A DNA stretch of 46,508 bases from Gemmatimonadales bacterium (GCA_007692605.1 REBS01000120.1:1-46508), one strand, 5' to 3'; numbered from the stretch's first letter, positions 16,891-26,858 are shown. Notes: generated by a model from the letters alone, not told the origin. Made by a program: numbers and translations.

Positions 16891-19281
16891 TCAGGCTCCG
16901 ACGGGTGAGGTGGCCGGTGGAGTGGGGATCTCGGTTCGCGGCTCGATCCGGTTGATCGGGCGCCCGGGCTCCCAGTCGGTCACGTACCCCGCCACGGCCG
17001 AGGCCGCCACCGAATAGGGCGATGCCAGGTAGAGCTGGCCGGGGCCCGATCGTCCCGGGAAGTTCCGGTTCTGCGAGGATACCGAGACCTCGTCGGGCGA
17101 AGCGGTGACCCCGGGCCCGGCGTTGATGCACGCCCCACAGCCCGGCTCGATGAACTCGGCGCCCGCCTCCTCGAAGAGCGCCAGGTAGCCTTTCCGGTCG
17201 CAGTACTCCCGGACCTCGATCGAGCCGCACTGGATGTAGCAGCGTACATCGGGGTGAACCCCGAATCCCTGCCGGTCGCGGGCTTCAAGGAAGACCGTGG
17301 CGTACATGTCCATGTCCTCCTTCTTGCCTGCGGTGCAGGACCCGGCGTAGGCGATGTCGATGCGGACCCGACCGCCATCCGCCTCGTCACCTTCGAGTTC
17401 GTCGATGTATCGGCCGTTCCCGGGGTCTCCCGGGAGCGCGACCATGGGTCGGATCGTCGAGGCATCGATCTCGATCACCTTCACGTACTGGGCTCCGGGG
17501 TCCGAGACCATTCCCCGGCAGAGGGCACGGGCCCTCTCCCGCTCCATGCCCCGCTCCTCGACCATGAACTCGACGGCCTTCTCGTCGGCCGCCACGATGC
17601 CGGTGAAGGCGCCCACCTCGGCCGCCATGTTCGTCATCGTGGCCCGCTCGTCGACCGAGAGCGCCTCGACCGCCGAGCCGGCGTACTCGATGATCTGCCC
17701 GATCGCGTGGCCGTCCCGGATGTAGGGGTGGCGCAGAATCTCGAGCATGTAGTCCTTGGCGGTCACGTTCCGGGCCGGGGTGCCCGAGACCACGACCTTG
17801 AACGAGGGCGGGACCTGCACCCGTACATCCTTGGTGATCCACGAATTGAAGATCGCCGTGGTGCCGACCCCGAAGGCTACCGCCCCGATCGCGCCCGCAT
17901 GGGGTGTATGGGAATCGGAGCCGATGATCAGCATTCCGGGCTCCGCGTACTCTTCGAGAATCTTGGAGTGACAGATCGCCTCGGACCCCATTCGGTGTCC
18001 CTTCTGCTCGCCGTAGAGCTTGATGCCCTGGCGCTCGGCGAACTCCCGCTGCTTCACCTCGAGCTGGTTGGCCACATCGAGCAGCCCCTCCTCGATACGC
18101 TCCTGCGTCATCGCCTTGTGCAGGAAGGTGAGGTGATCCCGGAAAAAGAGAACGCTGTCGGGGTCGACCACCTTTCCGTCGAGCCCGACCTTCTCCTCGA
18201 AGAAGATCGCCGACATGGGCGTGACGTACTCGTGCGAAAACCGAATGTCGGTTCGGAAAAAGCCGGCATCGCCCGGCGCGACACGCGGGACTCCGGTCCG
18301 GTCCGATGCGGCATCGACCACCCAGTGTCGGGCAAAGATTTTTTCGGCGAGCGTCATCGGGTGTCGGGCGCCCGCGACGCCGGGGGTCATCCGGGCCCCA
18401 CCGGAGCGTTCGGAGTCCGTCGTGTCGGTAGGCGCGTCGGACCCGGCGTCGACGTACCGACCCTCGTTCATCGCCGCCGGATTGGCCGGTTGAGAGGTCG
18501 CCGCGACCTGGCTTCCCACCGGATCGGAGTCCGTGTCCTCTCCGCCACTGCCTCGGAGTTCCCGCAGTTCATCGGGATCCTGGGCAGCCGACGGAGCTTC
18601 GGTCGAACCGGCGGGGGGCGGGCCGGACTCGAGGCTGGCCGGGAGGAGCGCCGAGGTCCGGCCCTGCAGTCGGGCGAGGTTGTACTCGAAGAGTCCACCG
18701 TACTCGATGATCTCGCGAGTGATCGCGTCCTTGCCCCGGGTGAATTCGGCGAGCTCGATCGGCTCCCCGGCCCGGATCCGTTCGATGACACCGAAGTCGG
18801 TGGTGGTGAGGATCCCCAGGTTCTGGCAGTTCTCGTTGTAGATCCGCTCGATCGACTCCGCCACCACGATCCGGATGCCGGCCATCAGCTCGGCGTAGGG
18901 CGACTGCTCCCTGGAGCTGCCCTTCCCCCGTCGCTTGCCCGCGACCGAGCAGACGAACCCCCCGGCTTTCACACTCCCCCGGCTGATCGGAAAGCGGGTC
19001 TCGCCCGTCTCGGGGTCGGTCGTTCGCAGTCCCAGGTAGGGGAATTCGCCCAGCGTCTCGTCGTAGAAGTAGCAGATGTATGCGGGGGTGATCTCGTCGG
19101 TCGAGATCTGATCCCGCAGCCGTTCCCGTAGCTCATCGGTGAGCTCGAGGTCTTCACCTTCGAAGAGCTGAGCCTCGACCTCGCGGGCGTCGTTCGACAG
19201 GAAGAGGACGCGACCGGGCATGCTCAGGGTGGCCGGTCGCTTCTCGACGGGGCGCGAGAGCAGATCCTTGGAGGGCGACAT
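16891..19281 (-). CDS. Aconitase-superfamily hydro-lyase, swivel domain first
   Basis: 796 aa from the ATG at 19281 (a GTG at 19311 is an alternative). Residues about 20-225 are a LeuD/aconitase swivel domain: ISTDEITPAYICYFY and GSSREQSPYAEL. Residues about 226-330 are a Pro/Ser/Asp-rich linker with no fold signal. From about 335 (MTLAEKIFARHW) the LeuC-like catalytic part carries GSDSHTPHAGA and the [4Fe-4S] cysteines C649 (AGSCTAGKKE), C715 and C718 (CGACINAGPGV). Swivel-before-catalytic order is that of AcnB, not of AcnA or LeuC/LeuD, but the AcnB HEAT domain is absent. It should isomerise a hydroxy-di/tricarboxylate: citrate, homocitrate, methylcitrate or isopropylmalate are all possible. 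No leu or lys biosynthesis genes are nearby. Confidence 0.85.
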   Translation of the reverse strand: MSPSKDLLSRPVEKRPATLSMPGRVLFLSNDAREVEAQLFEGEDLELTDELRERLRDQISTDEITPAYICYFYDETLGEFPYLGLRTTDPETGETRFPISRGSVKAGGFVCSVAGKRRGKGSSREQSPYAELMAGIRIVVAESIERIYNENCQNLGILTTTDFGVIERIRAGEPIELAEFTRGKDAITREIIEYGGLFEYNLARLQGRTSALLPASLESGPPPAGSTEAPSAAQDPDELRELRGSGGEDTDSDPVGSQVAATSQPANPAAMNEGRYVDAGSDAPTDTTDSERSGGARMTPGVAGARHPMTLAEKIFARHWVVDAASDRTGVPRVAPGDAGFFRTDIRFSHEYVTPMSAIFFEEKVGLDGKVVDPDSVLFFRDHLTFLHKAMTQERIEEGLLDVANQLEVKQREFAERQGIKLYGEQKGHRMGSEAICHSKILEEYAEPGMLIIGSDSHTPHAGAIGAVAFGVGTTAIFNSWITKDVRVQVPPSFKVVVSGTPARNVTAKDYMLEILRHPYIRDGHAIGQIIEYAGSAVEALSVDERATMTNMAAEVGAFTGIVAADEKAVEFMVEERGMERERARALCRGMVSDPGAQYVKVIEIDASTIRPMVALPGDPGNGRYIDELEGDEADGGRVRIDIAYAGSCTAGKKEDMDMYATVFLEARDRQGFGVHPDVRCYIQCGSIEVREYCDRKGYLALFEEAGAEFIEPGCGACINAGPGVTASPDEVSVSSQNRNFPGRSGPGQLYLASPYSVAASAVAGYVTDWEPGRPINRIEPRTEIPTPPATSPVGA

Positions 19282-19453
19282 GGATACCTTCGGCTGCGGT
19301 GGGCGTATCACACGGGTGAAACCCCGAACGAATCAGAAGCGGTCCAGCCCCTCAGTATGTGGTGCGGGGCGGGGGGCGGCAAGCGAAGGGGCGTTTCTGA
19401 AGGGGGCTCGATCCATTACTCTGTGGGAGAACTTATTTGCCCGGGAGGCACCC

Positions 19454-20524
19454 ATGAACCGACCCATCGGCGCGCGCGACCAGGAGCGCGACCGGACGCG
19501 CGAGCAGGAGGGCACCGACGAGCTGGGGGACACGCTGGGTCGTCCCCTGCGCGACCTGCGCGTGTCGGTGACGGACCGGTGCAATTTCCGATGCGTCTAC
19601 TGCATGCCCCGCGAGGTCTTCGGCACCGACTTCGAGTTCCTGGCCCGCGAGCAGCTCCTGAGCTTCGAGGAGATTCACCGACTGGTCGGAATCTTCGCCG
19701 GCCTGGGCGTCGAAAAGGTCCGCATCACCGGGGGAGAGCCCCTCCTGCGCAGGGATCTGGACACCCTGGTCGGGATGCTCTCGACCATCGACGGGATCGA
19801 CGACCTGACGCTCACGACGAACGCCTCGCTCCTGCCGAACAAGGCCGACGCGCTCGCCATCGCCGGCCTCGACCGGATCACCGTGAGTCTCGACGCCCTC
19901 GACGACGACGTGTTCCGGGCGATGACCGACCAGCCGGTCCCTGTCCAGCGGGTGCTCGACGGGATCGAGTCCGCGGCTCGGGCCGGGATGACCCCGGTGA
20001 AGGTGAACATGGTCGTGAAGCGCGGGGCCAACGAGGACCAGATCCCGAAGATGGCCGAGCACTTCCGGGGGACGGGTCATATCCTGCGCTTCATCGAGTA
20101 CATGGATGTGGGCAACACGAACGGCTGGCGCCTCGACGACGTCGTGCCCGCCCGGGCGATCCACCGCGCGATCCACGAGCGCTGGCCCCTCGAACCCCTC
20201 GATGCCCACTATCCGGGCGAGGTGGCGACCCGCTACCGCTACCTGGACGGAGCGGGGGAGATCGGGATCATCTCGTCGGTCACCCGGCCCTTCTGCTCGA
20301 CCTGCACCCGTGCCCGACTCACGGCGAGTGGCGAACTCTTCACCTGTCTCTTCGCGGGGAGTGGCCACGATCTCAAGGAGCCGCTCCGGGAGGGCCTCTC
20401 CGACTCCGAGATCGCCGGGCTCATCCGACAGATCTGGGGCCGCCGGGCCGACCGGTACTCCGAGCTTCGCAGCGAGGCGACGGTCGACCGACCCCGCGTC
20501 GAGATGTCGCGCATCGGCGGGTAG
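19454..20524 (+). CDS. moaA: GTP 3',8-cyclase (molybdenum cofactor biosynthesis)
   Basis: 356 aa; the ATG has GGAGG 6 bases upstream. The radical-SAM cluster motif is C43-C47-C50 (DRCNFRCVYCMP), with VRITGGEPLLRRDL for SAM binding. The C-terminal cluster motif FCSTCTRARLTASGELFTCL (three Cys plus the later Cys) and the terminal Gly-Gly (SRIGG) are diagnostic of MoaA, which rearranges GTP to 3',8-cyclo-H2GTP together with MoaC. The first 30 residues are a charged extension. No other moa gene is adjacent; a MOSC protein is encoded at 36519. It diverges from the aconitase-like gene across 172 bases. Confidence 0.96.
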   Translation: MNRPIGARDQERDRTREQEGTDELGDTLGRPLRDLRVSVTDRCNFRCVYCMPREVFGTDFEFLAREQLLSFEEIHRLVGIFAGLGVEKVRITGGEPLLRRDLDTLVGMLSTIDGIDDLTLTTNASLLPNKADALAIAGLDRITVSLDALDDDVFRAMTDQPVPVQRVLDGIESAARAGMTPVKVNMVVKRGANEDQIPKMAEHFRGTGHILRFIEYMDVGNTNGWRLDDVVPARAIHRAIHERWPLEPLDAHYPGEVATRYRYLDGAGEIGIISSVTRPFCSTCTRARLTASGELFTCLFAGSGHDLKEPLREGLSDSEIAGLIRQIWGRRADRYSELRSEATVDRPRVEMSRIGG

Positions 20525-20594
20525 CCTGCCTCGACGAGCGGGGTGGCCGGTCTCTCCACCGAACACCGGACAGACTGGCGATCAGAGCCTGGGA

Positions 20595-22499
20595 TCAGAA
20601 CGGGAAAAGGACCGGGACCAGCACCACCGTAACCACCAGCACCAGCGCCTGAAGCGCCACCCCCACCTTGAAGAAGTCTCCGAAGCGATAGCCGCCGGGC
20701 CCCAGCACCAGGGTGTTCACCGGCGAGGCCACCGGGGTGGCGAAGGCGGTCGAGGCCGCCACCGCGATCGTCATCATGAAGGGCTCGGGGTTGGCCCCGA
20801 TCCCGGTCGAAAGCTGAAAGGCGATCGGTGCCAGGAGCACGGCGGTGGCCGTGTTGGAGATCACCTGACTGAGCACCGAGGTGAGCACGAAGAGCACGCC
20901 CAGCAGGAGGATCGGCCCGGTTCCCTCCATCGCACTCGCCAGCTGATCGACGATCAGCTGCATCCCCCCGGTGTTCTCGAGCGCCGTGGCCATCGGCAGG
21001 ATCCCCGCGATCAGCACGACGCTCTCCCAGTTCACCGAGCGATAGGCGTCTTCGACGGTCACGCAGCGAAAGAGCACCATCGCGACGGCCGCCACGAGCA
21101 CCGCCGTCACGGCCGGCACGACGCCGAAGGTCATGAGGCCCAGCATGCCGACGATGATCGCCACCGCCACCGGCGCGCGGTCGAGGGGCTGCAGCGCCGG
21201 CCCCATCTCCCGCGGGGCAAGCGTCACCACGAAGTTCCGGGTCTCGCGCCCCAGGCGGCGGATCGCCTCCCACTCCCCCTGCACCAGGAGGGTGTCGCCG
21301 AAGCGGAGGGCCACATCGCCCAGGTCCCCCTCGAGCAGCTCCCCCATTCGCTTCACCCCGATCACCGAAAGCTGATAGTGATCGCGGAAGAGCAGCTCCT
21401 TGAGCGTCTTGCCCAGGAGGCGGGAGCGGGGGGTGAGGAGCACTTCGGCGATTCCGGAGTCCTCGGCGGTGGGGTCTCCTTCTCGGGTTCTTTCGACAAG
21501 TCGGGCGTGCCCGCGTGAAACCAGCCGGGCGACCCCGTCGGGTGATCCCTGCACCAGGAGGAGGTCGCCGGGGCGCAGGACGGTGTCGGCGAGCGCGGGC
21601 TCCATCTCACGGTCCTCGGTCGATGAGGGGCCGGGGGAGTCCGCCTTACGCCGGCGTCGATCTCGCATCCGGCCGGGACGGAAGCGGCTGCGCTCCCCGG
21701 CCTCGCGCAGCACTTCGAGAACGGTCAGCCCCAGCGAGCCCGCCCAGTCGAGCTCCTGCAGGCTGCGGCCGATCAGCGGGGAGTCCGGCGGCACGTGCAG
21801 GCGATGGAGCTGGGCCGGGAGCCCCCAGCTGCCCGCGAGTTCCTCGACCGACGGGTCGTCCTTGCCGGCCGGAGCCCCCACCGCCGGTCGATCCGGGAGG
21901 AGTCGTCGGCCGACGAGCGTCATGAAGGCGATCCCCACGATCACCATCGCGATCCCGATCGGGGTGAAGGCGAAGAGGCCGAAGGGGTCCCGGCCCATCG
22001 CCTCGAGATGATTGCTCACCACGATGTTGGGAGCGGTCCCGATCAGCGTCAGCATGCCCCCCAGAAGAGAGGCGACCGAGAGTGGGATGAGCAGCTTCGA
22101 AGGAGGGATGTCACGGGCCCAGGCCAGTCCCATCACGACGGGAAGCATGACCGCCACGGTGCCGGTCGAGCTCATGAAGCCCGACAGGATCGCCACCAGG
22201 AGCATGATCACGATCAGGAGCTTGGTTTCGCTGTTGCCCGCAAGCCGGGATGGGAGCCGACCCAGCGACGACGCCACCCCGGTCTGAAAGAGGCCGTCTC
22301 CCACCACGAAGAGGGCCGCGATCATGATCACCACCGGATCGGCAAAGCCCGCCAGCGCCTCGTCCGGACTCAGGATTCCGGTCAGGGTGAGGGCAAGAAG
22401 CGCCATCAGCGCCACCACGTCGAGCCGCAGCCGCTCCGACACGAAGAGCACCACGGTGACCACGAGAATCCCGTAGACGAGAAGGATGGATCCGGTCAT
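20595..22499 (-). CDS. SLC13/DASS-family transporter with two TrkA-C domains
   Basis: 634 aa with about 12 membrane helices split by a cytosolic insert (about 215-420). The membrane halves carry the family hairpins MSSTGTVAVMLPVV, GGMLTLIGTAPNIVVSNHL and, near the end, SQVISNTATAVLLAPIAFQ and ATPVASPVNTLVLGPGGY. The insert holds two RCK-C/TrkA-C domains (LHVPPDSPLIGRSLQEL... and LTPRSRLLGKTLKELLFRD...), joined by a basic linker. Relatives transport dicarboxylates, sulfate or other anions with sodium; the regulatory insert may bind a nucleotide or ion. It is convergent with moaA (70-base gap) and divergent from the NSS transporter gene. Confidence 0.92.
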   Translation of the reverse strand: MTGSILLVYGILVVTVVLFVSERLRLDVVALMALLALTLTGILSPDEALAGFADPVVIMIAALFVVGDGLFQTGVASSLGRLPSRLAGNSETKLLIVIMLLVAILSGFMSSTGTVAVMLPVVMGLAWARDIPPSKLLIPLSVASLLGGMLTLIGTAPNIVVSNHLEAMGRDPFGLFAFTPIGIAMVIVGIAFMTLVGRRLLPDRPAVGAPAGKDDPSVEELAGSWGLPAQLHRLHVPPDSPLIGRSLQELDWAGSLGLTVLEVLREAGERSRFRPGRMRDRRRRKADSPGPSSTEDREMEPALADTVLRPGDLLLVQGSPDGVARLVSRGHARLVERTREGDPTAEDSGIAEVLLTPRSRLLGKTLKELLFRDHYQLSVIGVKRMGELLEGDLGDVALRFGDTLLVQGEWEAIRRLGRETRNFVVTLAPREMGPALQPLDRAPVAVAIIVGMLGLMTFGVVPAVTAVLVAAVAMVLFRCVTVEDAYRSVNWESVVLIAGILPMATALENTGGMQLIVDQLASAMEGTGPILLLGVLFVLTSVLSQVISNTATAVLLAPIAFQLSTGIGANPEPFMMTIAVAASTAFATPVASPVNTLVLGPGGYRFGDFFKVGVALQALVLVVTVVLVPVLFPF

Positions 22500-22699
22500 G
22501 GGGTCATGGAATCATCGGGTCACAGAGACAGGGGGGGCGGACGGGAAGAGCCGCTCAGCCGCCCCGAAGATGGGCTGTCGGTCGGTCGGCTGCAACGCTC
22601 ATCCTTCCGGCATGCGATCGGATCAGCGCTTGACGGTGGGGGGGCGGGATCCTTCTTTTCTCCGGGTATCACGATTCCCCCCCCTTTCGGAGGCCTGTC

Positions 22700-24079
22700 T
22701 TGAGTCAACCCTCGTCATCCTCGGATCCCTCTTCCGGCGCCGCACCCGCCCGGGAGCTTTTCGGTACCAAGTGGGGCTTCGTCCTGGCCGCGGTGGGAAG
22801 TGCGGTGGGGCTGGGCAACATGTGGCGCTTCTCGTACGTCGCCGCCGAGGGCGGAGGCGCGGCCTTCGTGGTGGTCTACATCGCGATGATCGCGCTCCTG
22901 GGGGTCCCCCTGATGCTCTGTGAGCTCACGGTGGGGCGCCGCACGCACCTCTCGCCGATTGGGGCGCTCCGGAACCTGGGCGGCCGGGCGTGGGTCCCGC
23001 TCGGGGTGCTCTTCGTGGTCACCGGGTTCCTGATCCTGTCCTACTACTCGGTAATCGCGGGTTGGACGCTGCGCTACGCGGCCGAGGCCGCCACCGTGGG
23101 CTTCGCTCCCGATCCGGGGGCCCACTTCGGGGCGATCTCGCAGGGGCCGGCGGCGGTCTACTGGCACCTCGCCTTCATGGTCCTCACGATCGGGATCGTG
23201 ATGGTCGGAGTGCAGAAGGGCATCGAGCGGGCGGCGATGATCCTCATGCCGACCCTCTTCCTGATCGTGCTCGGGCTCGCGGTCTGGGCCTTCACCCTTG
23301 AGGGCGCGGCCGAGGGGTACGCCTTCTACCTGATGCCCGACTTCAACGAGCTGCTGGACCCCACGGTGCTCCGCCAGGCGATGGCCCAGGCCTTCTTCTC
23401 GCTCTCGCTGGGGATGGGGGCGATGCTCACCTTCGCCTCGTACCTCTCGCGCGACACCGATCTGAATCAGGAGGCGGTGACGATCTCGTTCGCCGACTTC
23501 GCGGTCGCCTTCGCCGCCGGGCTGGTGGTGTTCCCGGTCATCTTCGCCCTCGGTCTGCAGGACCAGGTCTCGGAGAGCACGGTCGGCGCCCTCTTCATCG
23601 CGCTTCCCGGCGCCTTCGAGGCGATGGGGGGGCCGGGCCGCGTGGTCGGGCTCCTCTTCTTCCTGGCGCTGGCGGTGGGCGCGATCACCTCGGCGATCTC
23701 GCTGCTCGAGGTGGTCACCTCGTCGATCATCGACGAGTTCAAGATGGCGCGGAAGAACGCCGCCATCGGAATGGGCGTGCTCATTGCGCTGGCCGGGCTC
23801 TTCTCGGCCTTCAACACCGACGTGCTGGGACTCGTCGATCAGGTGGCGGGAGACCTCTTCCTGGTGATCGGTGCGCTCGGCATGTCGATCTTCGTGGGCT
23901 GGTTCATGAAGGAGGACACCGCGGCCGAGCTGGCTCGGGGAGCCGGAGAGGGCTTCAAGCTGGTGATCCCGACGGTCCTGTTCCTCGTCCGCTGGGTGCT
24001 GCCGCCGGTGATCGCCTTCGTGCTCTGGTTCGCGATGGGCGATGCCCTGGCTGCGATCGGAGACTTCTTCGGGAGCTGA
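22700..24079 (+). CDS. Sodium-dependent amino-acid transporter (NSS/SNF family)
   Basis: 459 aa beginning with TTG at 22700, chosen because GGAGG lies at the right distance and no in-frame ATG or GTG precedes the first helix. Helix 1 has the unwound sodium/substrate motif GSAVGLGNMWRFSYVAAEGGG, and helices 6-8 carry FFSLSLGMGAMLTFASYLSRD and TSAISLLEVVTSSIIDEF. Length and about 11-12 helices match bacterial LeuT/MhsT-like carriers that couple sodium entry to amino-acid uptake. Substrate is not predictable. It stands alone, followed by a strong hairpin terminator. Confidence 0.94.
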   Translation: MSQPSSSSDPSSGAAPARELFGTKWGFVLAAVGSAVGLGNMWRFSYVAAEGGGAAFVVVYIAMIALLGVPLMLCELTVGRRTHLSPIGALRNLGGRAWVPLGVLFVVTGFLILSYYSVIAGWTLRYAAEAATVGFAPDPGAHFGAISQGPAAVYWHLAFMVLTIGIVMVGVQKGIERAAMILMPTLFLIVLGLAVWAFTLEGAAEGYAFYLMPDFNELLDPTVLRQAMAQAFFSLSLGMGAMLTFASYLSRDTDLNQEAVTISFADFAVAFAAGLVVFPVIFALGLQDQVSESTVGALFIALPGAFEAMGGPGRVVGLLFFLALAVGAITSAISLLEVVTSSIIDEFKMARKNAAIGMGVLIALAGLFSAFNTDVLGLVDQVAGDLFLVIGALGMSIFVGWFMKEDTAAELARGAGEGFKLVIPTVLFLVRWVLPPVIAFVLWFAMGDALAAIGDFFGS

Positions 24080-24140
24080 TCCGGCGCCGCCCATCCATCC
24101 GATCGGGCGCGACGCGGGGAGAGGTCGCATAACGAACGAA

Positions 24141-24178
24141 GGCCCCGGGGCGAAGGTTCTCGCCCCGGGGCCGTTTCG
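24141..24178. terminator. Strong bidirectional intrinsic terminator
   Basis: A perfect 13-bp stem (GGCCCCGGGGCGA at 24141-24153, its complement at 24160-24172) with a 6-base loop is followed by GTTTCGTA on the plus strand and preceded by AACGAACGAA, giving a T-containing tail in both directions. It lies between the convergent NSS transporter and S9 peptidase genes and should end both transcripts. Confidence 0.9.
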
Positions 24179-24232
24179 TATCCGGGTGCCACGCCGTTTG
24201 CGCGTGGCGACCCGTGGTTCGGATGTCGGGGG

Positions 24233-26752
24233 TCAGTCCCCCCCGGTGTGGGCCGGAACCTCGCAGACGCCCGTGCCGTCCTTGCAGCCCGGCTCAGAGA
24301 GCACCTTGTAGAAGAGCTCGTAGATCCGTCGGTACTGATCGACCCACGACGACGGGGTGACCATCCCGTGGTTCTCGGTCGGGTAGACCGAGAGCTCCCA
24401 GTTCTCCTTGCCCAGCTCGATGAGCCGCTGGGTGAGACGCACGATGTCCGAGAAGTGGACGTTCGTGTCGTACATCGGGTGCCCCATCAGCAGGTGCCCC
24501 TCGAGTCCCTCGGCGAAGTAGATCGGCGACGACTGCTCATACGCTTCGGGGTCGTCCTGCGGCAGGTTGAGGATGTTCGAGGTGTAGCCCTGGTTGTAGT
24601 GGGCCCAGTCGGTCACCGAGCGCAGCGCTCCACCGGCGTGGAAGTACTCGGGCTCGGTGAACAGGGCCATGAGGGTGATGAAGCCCCCGTACGACCCCCC
24701 GTAGATCCCGATCCGACCGGCGTCGACGCCCTCGTTGGCCTCGAGGTAGCGGACCGCGTCGACGTAGTCCGACAGGTCCGCGCCACCCATGTGGCGGTAG
24801 ATCGCGGTCCGCCAGTCCCGTCCATACCCGGCCGAGCCGCGGTAGTCCACGTCGAAGACCGTGAAGCCCTGCGCCACGAGGTAGTGGTGGAACATGTACT
24901 CGCGGTAGTAGGTGGACCACCACTCATGGACGTTCTGCAGGTACCCGGCCCCGTGCACGAAGAGCACCGCCGCGCCGTTCGGCTCGACCCCCATGTCCGA
25001 CGGCCGGTAGATCCGCGCCGGCACGTCGATCCCGTCCTGCGCCGGGAACTCCACGATTTCGGCGTGGATCCAGGGGAACTCCAGGAACTCCTCGGAGGGC
25101 GACGTCGTGATCTGCGCCATCTCGGCTCCGGGCGCGAAGTCCATCATGAAGAGCTCGGGGGGGCGGGTCTGCGTGGAGTGCACCACCGCCATCCGGCTTC
25201 CATCCGGCGAGATCGTCCCGTTGAAGTTGCCGAGTCCCTCGGTGATCCGGGTCCGGTCGCTCCCGTCGAAGTTCATGCGGTACATGTGTTGCGAGTAGGG
25301 GGAGCCCTCGTTGGTCCGCAGGATGAAGTAGTCGCGCTGCTCGCGGATCTGGACCGAATGGACCTCCCAGTTGCCCGAGGTGAGCGCCTGCAGGTCGCTC
25401 CCGTCGGCATTGATCGCGTAGAGGTTCGCGAACCGCTCCGCCTCGCTCACGAAGTAGGCGCGGTCCGAGTCCGGGATCCACCCGACGCAAAAGGAGCAGG
25501 GGCCCGCCACCCAGGCCGAATCGGCCAGGTGGTGCAGCACCGTGAGGTCGCCGGTCGCGGCCTCGACGCTGAGCAGCCATCGGTGCTTGTTGTCGATCGA
25601 ACCGGCGTTCAGCAGACCGTACGTGCCGGCGTCGTTCCAGCCCCGGAACTGCACGGACTGGATCTCGACCTCTCCCTCGCGCACCTCCTCGAGCTGGGAT
25701 GGCTCCCACGCACCCGCGGGCTCCTCGAGCATGGCATGCGCCTGGAGCACGTCGCCCACCTCGAGCCAGTGGATCGAGTCGGACCCGATCGCGTGAATCC
25801 CGAGCTGAGTGCGTCCGACCCCATCTCCCACCTTCGTGCGGATCGGGTTCGGAGAGGTGTAGCCGTCTTCGGTGATCCACTGCGGCACGACCACCTGCTC
25901 GGTGTTCGACGCGGAGCGCGATGCCTGCACCGAGACGTAGCGGCCGTGCGGGTCGATGTCGAACCCGCCGGGGTTGCCCCGGTCGCCCACGTAGGTGGTC
26001 TGGACCATCTCGGCCTCGCGCCGGAGCTCCTGGACCTCTTCCTGCGCCTCGCGCCGGGCGGCCTGGCGCCGGATGTGCTCGAAGAGCTCGAGCTGCTGGT
26101 CGCGCAGGAAGGCCCGATGGCCCTCGGGCTCCCGGTCCTGTGACGCGCTCCCGCTCCGGATGTCGGTGAGCTGCGTGACCTGACCCGAGCTCAGCTCGAG
26201 TGCGAAGATCTGGCCGCTCTGGCTGTAGTAGAGGCGCTCCCCGTCGGCCGAGAAGGAGACGTTCCCCTTGTTGTCACGGGTGTTGGTAAGGCGCCGCACC
26301 GAGAGGTCCTCGCGATCGACCAGGTAGAGGTCACCGCGCCAGGCGGTGGCCCGGTGGCGCCGATCGGGTGAGAGGGCTCCGCCGGCGAAGGTGATCTGGA
26401 GCGAGTCGGCGACGAGCGGGTCGTCGATCAGCTCGGGCTCCCCTCCGGCGGCCGGGATCCGGTAGAGCTCCTGGTCGGCGTCCCACTCGTGTCCGTGGGG
26501 CAGCCACCGGAAGTAGACCCAGCGCGAGTCGTCGGTCCAGTTGATGCTTGACGGGGACTGCCCGACGATCTCGTTGCCTCGCATGAAGTTGAAGAGCGAG
26601 AGTTCGAAGCTGTGGGCGCGGGTGACCTCGGGCTCCCAGCTCGCGACCGGGTGGTCCTGGGCGGTGACCGGCGCGGCCGGGATGGCGGTTCCGAGCGCGG
26701 CGGTGCCGAGCGCTGCGGAGAGTACGGCGGCGTTGCGAATCCAACGGCGCAT
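24233..26752 (-). CDS. Secreted S9-family (prolyl oligopeptidase-like) peptidase
   Basis: 839 aa from the ATG at 26752, with AGGAG 7 bases upstream. A signal peptide ends near VTAQD (about residue 33). Residues about 60-570 are a WD/PD40-like propeller (SFSADGERLYYSQSG, SPDGSRMAVVHS). The C-terminal alpha/beta-hydrolase has AAVLFVHGAGYLQN, FTVFDVDYRGSAGYGRDWR, nucleophile Ser687 in GGSYGGF, an Asp near YDTNVHF, and His in ENHGM. This is the dipeptidyl-peptidase/acylaminoacyl-peptidase layout, acting on short peptides in the periplasm or outside. It is 106 bases downstream of the 6-phosphofructokinase gene on the same strand but has its own ribosome site. Confidence 0.94.
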   Translation of the reverse strand: MRRWIRNAAVLSAALGTAALGTAIPAAPVTAQDHPVASWEPEVTRAHSFELSLFNFMRGNEIVGQSPSSINWTDDSRWVYFRWLPHGHEWDADQELYRIPAAGGEPELIDDPLVADSLQITFAGGALSPDRRHRATAWRGDLYLVDREDLSVRRLTNTRDNKGNVSFSADGERLYYSQSGQIFALELSSGQVTQLTDIRSGSASQDREPEGHRAFLRDQQLELFEHIRRQAARREAQEEVQELRREAEMVQTTYVGDRGNPGGFDIDPHGRYVSVQASRSASNTEQVVVPQWITEDGYTSPNPIRTKVGDGVGRTQLGIHAIGSDSIHWLEVGDVLQAHAMLEEPAGAWEPSQLEEVREGEVEIQSVQFRGWNDAGTYGLLNAGSIDNKHRWLLSVEAATGDLTVLHHLADSAWVAGPCSFCVGWIPDSDRAYFVSEAERFANLYAINADGSDLQALTSGNWEVHSVQIREQRDYFILRTNEGSPYSQHMYRMNFDGSDRTRITEGLGNFNGTISPDGSRMAVVHSTQTRPPELFMMDFAPGAEMAQITTSPSEEFLEFPWIHAEIVEFPAQDGIDVPARIYRPSDMGVEPNGAAVLFVHGAGYLQNVHEWWSTYYREYMFHHYLVAQGFTVFDVDYRGSAGYGRDWRTAIYRHMGGADLSDYVDAVRYLEANEGVDAGRIGIYGGSYGGFITLMALFTEPEYFHAGGALRSVTDWAHYNQGYTSNILNLPQDDPEAYEQSSPIYFAEGLEGHLLMGHPMYDTNVHFSDIVRLTQRLIELGKENWELSVYPTENHGMVTPSSWVDQYRRIYELFYKVLSEPGCKDGTGVCEVPAHTGGD

Positions 26753-26858
26753 GGTCGACTCCTCATGGGGGTGTGCGGGATTGACTCCGGGGAAAATAGG
26801 GCGTCGTGCCCGTGAGGAAAGGGTTCGACCCCCACCCGGGGCTTCCCGGCCACCGCGA

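Noticed and set aside
14800-19131. Plus-strand frames of 702 and 625 codons opposite penicillin acylase and the aconitase-like gene
   Set aside because: Antisense shadows of clearly recognisable minus-strand proteins; composition is biased and no domains are seen.
20525-20594. Hairpin terminator after moaA
   Set aside because: Only weak 5-bp stems with large loops and no T-run.
22500-22699. TTGACG near 22628 as a -35 element for the NSS transporter
   Set aside because: No acceptable -10 hexamer occurs at 16-18 bases downstream.
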